Position numbers and translations under genes: made by a program
Origin: Geosiphon pyriformis
Taxonomy: Eukaryota; Glomeromycota; Glomeromycetes; Archaeosporales; Geosiphonaceae
Assembly: GCA_016748015.1 (NCBI GenBank)
Contig: JAAOMT010000193.1
Location: 166,364 to 230,363 of the forward strand
Length of the DNA: 64,000 nucleotides
Direction of reading: 5' to 3'
In this document: one piece after another, positions 57,440 to 64,000 of the stretch
How the letters are laid out: every line of letters begins with the position of its first letter
Numbering within the stretch: position 1 is the stretch's first letter
The notes under the pieces: model-generated
Seen by the model: only the letters and a program-made list of their open reading frames with translations
Told to the model about the DNA's origin: nothing
Databases searched by the model: none

Positions 57440-59650
57440 GTATAATCTAACAGAAAACTAGCATTAACAAACAATCATCCAAAACAGTGACAGAATTCGA
57501 AGAAACAGGGACAAACCACTTGGGATTTGCAAAATCTTTATTCCAATACTATCACACCCATCTTGGATTAACAAATAATAGTTGGCCAACAGAATCAGCT
57601 TTTAACTGTTATGTCAATGAGAGAATAGTTTATCATTTAGAAGGCCAAGAAAATCCAGAATCTGTCTTTAACAATTTCTTCAGTGAACTACTACAAAGCA
57701 CCACCTTCCCACAAAATTACTTATTTGTGCCCCTAATTACAGAAATAAACAGAGAAATTGAAAAATACACCAAGCAAAGATTTTCTATTACTTTTGCTAA
57801 CAAAAGAAAAGAAAAATTACAAACATTAGTCAGAACACCAAAACCAATCCAACTACCCACTTGAAAAAAACAAAAATTTGATTCACCTACTAATCTATCA
57901 TATTACCACATACTCAGAAGTACTATCAATATAATAAGTGCAGTTACAACAAATGTGACAATACTACTAAATAGAATCCCATTTCAAAGTAAACAAAAAA
58001 AAGCAGAGTTATTAAGAACATACAGCAATTATTTCGAGGAATTTAAATTGCAATTTTTAATACCATTAGAAATTCAATCATTATTATCACAACCAGATTT
58101 TGAAGCCATTAAACCTTGGAAAATAACTGACTCTGAAGAAAAAGAAAGTAGTGATCAAGAAATTAGTAAGCAAAACCTGATTTAACAAAATTCAGAAAAT
58201 CAAATGCCAAATATTTAAACTCCAAAAAATCAGAACAATCTAAACTCTGACCCAATTAATCAGCAAAATTTACCTCTAATAATTGAGATTAATCTACCAT
58301 CTATTCTATTAATTGCTGAACAGCAATAACAGTCACAACTGCTATCTTAACAATAATTCTAACAACAATTACAACAACAACCACAACAACAAATGGCCTA
58401 TGCTCCAATTGCAAAAATAGAAAAATTTACCAGCAAAGAAAATGATGCCCAAGTATGGCTCAACAATATAGAAAAAACCATTACAGCCAATAAATAGAAT
58501 GATGACAGAGCTCTTTAAGCAATCTCCTATTTTCTCCAAGATACTGCTGACTTGTGGTATCAAAGTTTAGCCACCAAACCTCAAACATTTCAGAAATTTA
58601 AAATTGCATTCTTGGAATATTTCAGTAATAATAACAGTATTAATTGCTTAGTTAATGTCTTTACTACAATTAAACCGGGAAAAACTAAAGCAGTTACCAC
58701 TTACTTGAGATGTTTTTACAGAAACTTACACCAAATTCAAGTAATCCAAGCTGACTATTTTACAGTATCACAGATTCTGAACCAGTTTATCTATAGTCTG
58801 TACAGTAGCCTTCTTTAATGTATATAACCATTACATCTAGCAACACTCCAAAACACAGTTATACAGGCCAGAGACTTTGAGTCAGCTGAATTAGAGACTA
58901 ATCATGCCCAAGCTGTAAACCTAGTTATGAATGGATCATCTAACTAGGATTCCAAATTAAAACAACTTAGTAATTCAATTAATCAGAAATTAGAAAGATA
59001 CTTAGCTGACAATTGTGCAATTTATTAGCCACTTCAAAGATGCAATAATTTCGGAAACATGAATTACTCTCAAAATCAGTCACATCCTTCATTATTACCT
59101 AATCAGCTATGGCAGGAAGAGATGCGTATCTACTACAATTGTGATAAACAAGGCCATTTGAGAATTGACTGCTGTTTCTATAATAATAATTTATGATTAG
59201 AAAGTCAATATCGAAACTCTGATTGACAATTTCAAACTCCGAATTAATACCCAAATTAAAATCAATACTCACTTCATTATACCCAAATGATGCAACAGCC
59301 AATTTATTAACCACTAGTATATTAAGTCCCAATTTATTAACCAACAATGCCTGTAATTTATCAGTTGCAGCCACAATCTATCTATTAACCACAGTTCTAA
59401 GTACTATATCAGCTGTAACAAATTCAAATATTGCCACAAAACTTACCTCAAAATAGAACCCAAAGACAAAAAATGACACAATAAAGCTGGAGATTAGTGA
59501 TAATAGTCCATTAACCAATCCCCAGTTCTTCAACTCAACCATCAGAATTATGTCAATGGAGTTTAGGAACTGGGTATATTCCAAATCCGAGTTTTCAGAA
59601 CTATTTAAGTCTTCTGATTAACCCAAAAAACGTTTTACCCAACAACCAGG
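57440..59650 (+). pseudogene. B4 Gag polyprotein
   Basis: The N-terminal segment is open for 125 codons (57487-57864): TNHLGFAKSLFQYYHTHLGL, YHLEGQENPES, KYTKQRFSITFANKRKEK; there is no ATG before it. Further on RIPFQSKQKKAELLRTYSNY. The capsid-like domain starts MAYAPIAKIEKFTSKENDAQ at 58393 and runs on with LWYQSLATKPQTFQKFK and YFTVSQILNQFIYSLYSS. In the zinc knuckle (59131-59172) the first Cys and the next His read Tyr-Tyr, followed by NCDKQGHLRIDC. Tail to 59650 with frame changes. Confidence 0.83.
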
Positions 59651-60240
59651 AACCCAATCAAAACAAATCACTTACTAGCAACATACCTCCAGTTACTGTC
59701 ACCAATGACAAATTACTAGCAGCAATTTTCTCATTTGAACTTAAGGAACTGTCATCTACATCTTTGTTTAGTGGAGCCACACTTGAAGAAAAACTGATTA
59801 CTGCCATATACACTGATGCTAAAGTTGATGACCACTCCATCAAACTCATATTGGATAGTGGGTCAGCAGACAGCATCATCACATGACAATTCATAGACCA
59901 ATTAAGTTGCCAAGTTAATTATACTGTTAGCTTTAAAATCATAACAGCCAATAGAGCAACCAAAACTCTTATTGGTAAAATAGATAACTTCCTATTTGAA
60001 GTCAATAGCATTATAATATCAATCAAGGTATTGGTAATAGAAGCAACTCAGTACCAAGCACTTGTTGGTAATAACTGGTTGTCCAAAACCAACATGACAC
60101 TTGATTAGAACATATAAGAGCTCCAATTAAGTCAGAATAGTCAACACATATGTGTACCAACCACATGTGGCCACTTCAAATCTATTACCATGCCATTAAT
60201 ACTCTTTATTGAGTTTGACAACAAAAAAAAAACCTATCTG
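59651..60240 (+). pseudogene. B4 retropepsin-like protease
   Basis: Reads VTNDKLLAAIFSFELKELSS, TAIYTDAKVDDHSIKLILDS with Asp-Ser-Gly intact near 59853-59861, then SADSIIT and a TGA (probably CGA before), IITANRATKTLIGKIDNF, IKVLVIEATQYQALVGNNWL, LQLSQNSQHICVPTTCGHFK. Two stops near 60105-60115. The active-site triad survives as in B2. Confidence 0.84.
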
Positions 60241-60534
60241 AAAAGCTTACCAAGTATCATGGGCCAATAACAATCACAACAAACTACCACCAATACTATC
60301 CTGAGATGACAACAGAAAAAAAAAGCAAAAAGAGAAACTTACTGAAAATAATGACCAAACATGGTGGACTAATGACAACAGTACTAAGCTGACACCAATC
60401 TAGGAGTGAGAAGAAAATAACAAGAGAAAAGAAAAAGAGAAAGAAAAAGAGCCAACATCAACTACTACTACTACTTATACCCCATACACTATACTTTACC
60501 ACAATCATCCAACTATTGCTGACCAAAACTGGTA
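60241..60534 (+). pseudogene. B4 acidic/lysine linker
   Basis: Low-complexity, Lys/Glu/Thr-rich coding remnant in shifting frames; corresponds to 38950-39170 in B2. No domain seen. Confidence 0.6.
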
Positions 60535-61165
60535 TGTGTCAATTGTGGCAAGAAATTGTTATTAATAAGTGCATGCTATGGTAACAATAAGGAATACTTA
60601 ATGGCAACAAAGTTCTATTGCCACTCATGTATCTTGAAACAGTTTGGAAGACCCAAGAGACAAAAAAAATGGGACAATAAATCTTGCCTAGCATGTGAAA
60701 CTATTTTGCCTGATAAAAAAATGTGGAATGACATTCTTGGGCATGGAAAAATATGTGACAAAACATGTCAATATACTATCCTAATAAATGACTAGGTATG
60801 CAAAAGAACTCCAATCAATGATGTCTGAAAAAAAGTGTTGTGATGACTAAAAGGATATCTGCACAACAAACATAAAATCTGGAGAATAGCAAGTGCAAAA
60901 GCAGAAGGTGCGATGACCAGTGAACTACTGGAAATCAAAAATAACCTCTTAACACTTCCTGAACCCGAATACATCCTAATATTTAATATCTTTGACAACA
61001 TTAAAAACAATTCCAAAGAATTTTATGAACACTACCAATGACTGGCACCCACCAGAAAAGAGCAGAAACAATGCTTAGAAGAAATAAACACTTGACTATG
61101 TGACCACTGTTTAATCCCATGTGACTTCCAGTATTGTAATTAGTGTAACTTCATTTACAATCTAT
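60535..61165 (+). pseudogene. B4 Cys-pair-rich module
   Basis: The clearest copy. From 60535: CVNCGKKLLLISACYGNN, then FYCHSCILKQFGRPKRQKKW, SCLACETILPDKKMWND, KICDKTCQYTILIND to 60795, all in one open frame. After a decayed helical stretch, LCDHCLIPCDFQYCN at about 61098-61140 adds three more pairs. Several CxxC pairs plus a basic GRPKRQKK patch suggest a zinc-ribbon or treble-clef fold that could bind nucleic acid or protein. I do not recognise a named family. Confidence 0.7.
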
Positions 61166-61419
61166 TACCATGTATGATTTACACAATTTCAGAAGAGAAA
61201 GAACCAATCAGCAACTGTATATCAAAATTGGAATCAACTTTCAATCCCAATTCAAACTTCAACAATAACAATGACAAAAACAACAGTTCCAGCTTTGCTC
61301 AATATAACAATAAAGATAACAACAATTTGGACTCCAATTTAAATCCCAAACAATATATTATCCTTTCTGATTTTTTTAAGGAACAGGAACTCAAATAGTT
61401 CAGTAATAATAATGAAGAC
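61166..61419 (+). pseudogene. B4 Asn/Ser-rich spacer
   Basis: Open for 74 codons (61174-61398): starts ISEEKEPISNC, then an Asn/Asp/Ser run, then YIILSDFFKEQELK directly before the dUTPase. The same spacer with an EQELKWF-like end is in B1, B2 and B3. Confidence 0.68.
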
Positions 61420-61831
61420 ATCATATCAGAACAAGTGCATGATACTGATATAGGATTTAATCTGAGATATTTCAGACAGGATGCCATTAAATTAGAACCA
61501 CACTTGCACATCTGCATTGATCTTAAAATAACACTAGAAATTCTAGCAACAACAATAGTTCAATTAACATCAAGGAGTAGTTTAGCGAAAAAAAAAATCA
61601 ACATTAAAGGAAAAATAATTGACACAAGATATGTAGGAAATATCATTGTAATGCTACAAAATGACTCAAAAAAGACTTATATCATAGAGCCAAATGAAAA
61701 AATAGCACAGGCAATATTCCTGCCTCTGGTTAGAATAGCTCAATTAGTATTAGTAGGAAACAAAAAAAAATTAGGGATTACAACTAAAAGAATACAAGAG
61801 TTTAAATCCACGAGTAGAATAAATGTACCTG
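61420..61831 (+). pseudogene. B4 dUTPase domain, best preserved
   Basis: Part of a stop-free stretch of 242 codons (61435-62163), the longest in the window. Motif 1 VHDTDIGFNLRYFRQDAIKL, motif 2 TSRSSLAKKKINIK (Arg-Ser-Ser intact), motif 3 GKIIDTRYVGNIIVMLQ with the catalytic Asp and the Tyr, motif 4 NEKIAQAIFLPLVR, motif 5 IQEFKSTSRIN, where two glycines are changed. Trimeric-type dUTPases bind dUTP with motif 3 and close the site with motif 5. The domain keeps its frame while RT and Gag next to it are broken. Confidence 0.91.
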
Positions 61832-62390
61832 TTAATATAGCTGAAGAAAAAATTATTGACAAGAAAGAAATTATCTCCATCCATCAACCAATTTCTATTC
61901 CACCATATAACCAGTACATAATAGTTATAGAGAGAAAAGTAAAAGATCAAGTACAGATTTTTAAAGCAAAGACAACAATTTGTGAATTAGAGAAAATTGG
62001 ATTAGTCAATCTACACATATCAGCCAAAAACCACAGTCACATCAAAATTCCCATTTACAATAACATAGAAAACATTATCAAAATAGCAGAAAGAACTACC
62101 ATTAGATATTTAACCACCGAAATTGAAAACCAGCTGCCAAACACCATTTCAAACTTTCCATAACTGTATGGATATGTAGATATCATATTTCAAACAATAT
62201 ATGGATGAGAAAAATATTATCTGCTCTAACCAGAACAATTAGAACAGATGAACTTGAGAAATCTAGACCCACTACAATGTATACAACTCAAGATATTACT
62301 CAATAACTTCAATAATATTTTTGCCAACAAAAACAAATTTGGCAGAACCAACATAATCTAGCATCAGATAAAGGCTGGAGATGTGATGCC
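61832..62390 (+). pseudogene. B4 post-dUTPase linker and RT lead-in
   Basis: Continues the open frame: VNIAEEKIIDKKEIIS, ISIPPYNQYIIVIERKVKDQ, GLVNLHISAKNHSHIKIPIY, TIRYLTTEIENQLPN to 62163. After a stop, LEQMNLRNLDPL and LLNNFNNIFANKNKFGRTN. The block is present in all B copies and looks like a beta domain; no enzyme motif. Confidence 0.75.
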
Positions 62391-62691
62391 AATTAAACAA
62401 AAGAACATACAGAGTACCATCAGCTAGTTATAAGATTATTTGTCAAGAAATCAATCGGATACTTGACAACAGGCTAATTTAGCCATTAATGAGTTCATGG
62501 TCATTACCAGTGGTACTAGTCTAAAAGAAAAATGAAAAAATCTGCTTTTATGTGAATTACCAAAAACTGAATGAAGTAATCAAAAGAGATAGCTACCCAA
62601 CACCAAAAATCCAAGAGCTGTTTAATGCTTTTGGAAGAAAAAAATGATTTTCAACTTTAGACTTAAACAGTGGTTACTAACAAGTAGCTAT
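62391..62691 (+). pseudogene. B4 reverse transcriptase, first part
   Basis: Reads EINRILDNRLI near 62450, SSWSLPVVLV near 62495-62520, FYVNYQKLNEVIKRDSYPTP near 62545-62605, FSTLDLNSGY near 62650. It stops at GTAGCTAT (62691), where the solo B LTR is inserted, and resumes at 63609. Confidence 0.8.
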
Positions 62692-63604
62692 TGTTACTCA
62701 TAGAATAAAGGAAGTATATTATTATTAGCAAGTAGAGATTAGCCAATCAGAAGTAGATGTAGTAAATATGGAATTCTAAGATTCTTTTCAGAGGAATTAC
62801 AGGATTCCAGGAATTTCAGGATTCTCCAACAAGGAATTGCAGGATTCCAAAATTCCAGGATTCCTCTCATCAGGAATCACAGGATTCCTGTCACAAGGAA
62901 TTGAAGAATTGAGGAATCTTAAATATGTATATATAGCAGTAGTATTAGATGCAGAAAAGAAAAATTGACACCAAGAATCCTTAGCTTAGTTACCACAATC
63001 CTCAAATAAATAATTATTCACTATATCAAATTCATTCTTTACTATCAACACTTTATATTGATAGTAACTGATACTTAACTATACTGGAACAATAGCTCTT
63101 GATTACAGTTATTGACAGGATACTAACTTGCAAATTGCCTTGGGTTATTTCTTATTTTCTCTTTTATTTTTTTTTTATTTTCTTTGTTGTCTACTAACTT
63201 GATTAAAAAATTTATTCTTAGAGGACTTACAGAAGAATAAAACTTACTTAAACAATACTTACTCTTAAAGGACTTACGAAGGAATAAACTTGCTTAAACA
63301 ATACTTATTCTTGAAAGACTTATAAAGGAACTGACATCAGAAAACAGCACTGGTATACACTTACAAAGGATATTGTACCAGAAGAATCATCAACCATCAA
63401 GCTGAGCAAGCAATCAACAAAACTATGGTTTTAGGAAACTACTAATAAACTGTTATCATTGCATTTCTGTTTATTATATAAAGAACTCGATTGGAAAATC
63501 TTCAGATAAAATATCTTCATATTATTACCATCAATGCAAATAATTTTTAGCACCAAGTTACAGGTTTGTTATTCACTGAACACCCCAAAGAATTACCTGT
63601 AACA
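62692..63604 (+). repeat. Solo family B LTR (913 bp)
   Basis: TGTTACTCATAG to TTACCTGTAACA with flanks CTAT (62688-62691) and CCAT (63605-63608). Removing it and one flank restores VAIKLEDKEK in the RT. It is the longest B LTR, with AGGATTCC/GGAATTC repeats at 62770-62910 and an extra tandem repeat at 63215-63331. Confidence 0.92.
63215..63331 (+). repeat. Tandem repeat of 46-47 bp, about 2.5 units, inside the solo B LTR
   Basis: Units at 63215-63261, 63262-63307 and a partial one at 63308-63331, each starting with a YTCTTRRARGACTTA-type string and containing TTAAACAATACTTA. Not present in other B LTRs of the window. Confidence 0.8.
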
Positions 63605-63608
63605 CCAT

Positions 63609-64000
63609 TAAACTGGAAGATAAAGAGAAAATGGCTTTTACAACTTAAAAAAGAAATTTTGAATTTGAAGTAATGCTATTTGGCTTGATGAATGCTTTAG
63701 TCATATTTCAATGGCTTATGAAAATTGTCTATACTGGACTGCTATGAAAATTAGTAATCATATACTTAGATAACACCAATGTGTTCTCAAAAACATTTGA
63801 TAATTATCTGCATTATCTCTAACAAGTATTTAAAAGATTCAGATGAGCAAGATTGAAATTAAATGCAAACAAATGCTTCTTTGGCAAAACAGAACTTAAG
63901 TTTTTGGGACATGTTTGAACAAAAATGATATCAAAATGGATTCAGATAAGATTGAGATTGTTTAGAACTTTCCAGTACCAAATAATTTCACAAAATTAAG
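63609..64000 (+). pseudogene. B4 reverse transcriptase, second part
   Basis: Continues from 62691. Readable: NFEFEVMLFGLMNALVIFQW near 63657-63715, catalytic VIIYLDNTNVF near 63755-63790 (second Asp of YLDD is Asn), then ARLKLNANKCFFGKTELKFL near 63848-63905, the thumb, to the window end. Stops of the CAA/TGG type are present. Confidence 0.82.

Larger units (their letters stand above)
56651..64000 (+). mobile_element. Family B element B4 (3' part outside window)
   Basis: 5' LTR 56651-57421, primer site, Gag, protease, Cys-rich module, dUTPase and RT. The RT is interrupted by a solo B LTR (62692-63604) and continues to the window end. Left flank GCAT. Its LTR has the CATATTGCT-type U3, unlike B1-B3. 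Confidence 0.9.

Overview
The window is strongly AT-rich eukaryotic DNA made almost entirely of decayed retrotransposons, with one likely host gene: a coiled-coil/protein-kinase gene with a 70-nt intron at about 31.3-32.4 kb. The base composition, the kinase type, the Ty3/gypsy and LINE families and the heavy C-to-T decay suggest a fungal genome, most likely an arbuscular mycorrhizal fungus (Glomeromycotina, Rhizophagus-like). That placement rests on family resemblance and was not tested by a search. I see no tRNA, rRNA or CRISPR.

Four LTR families are present. Their LTRs start TGTTAC (or a decayed form) and, where the end is visible, finish in TAACA. Family A has LTRs of about 960 bp: a partial copy A1 at 1-2521, a complete nested copy A2 at 7661-17489, a fragment and one solo LTR. 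Family B has LTRs of about 770-910 bp and an element of about 9.8 kb. Its copies are B1 (6471-27161, minus), B2 (35283-40799, plus), B3 (44267-55001, plus) and B4 (56651 to the window end, plus), with several lone LTRs. Family C is seen as pieces at 3085-5613 and 27162-28739. Family D is one solo LTR. A LINE with ORF1, endonuclease, reverse transcriptase and RNase H appears twice, at 33841-35282 (minus) and 40800-56398 (plus, interrupted).

Left block (1-29 kb): C (minus) is cut by a B solo LTR and by B1 at one CCGG-derived site. B1 is cut by A2 and by LTR D. The C reverse transcriptase is cut by an A LTR, which A1 then cut. Middle (29-34 kb): very AT-rich flanks around the kinase gene. Right block (34-64 kb): LINE(-) contains B2, which contains LINE(+). 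LINE(+) contains B3 (itself carrying a solo A LTR) and a minus-strand B LTR. That LTR contains B4, which carries a solo B LTR.

Two observations stand out. First, the polyproteins of A and B carry a recognisable dUTPase domain between the protease and the reverse transcriptase, preceded by a Cys-pair-rich module; C has no room for one. Second, every insertion whose flank can be read has a 4-bp target site whose middle two bases are TG, CA or TA. Three sites show TG on one side and CA on the other, which points to an ancestral CpG. The integrases may therefore have chosen N-CG-N targets that later lost their CpG by cytosine deamination.
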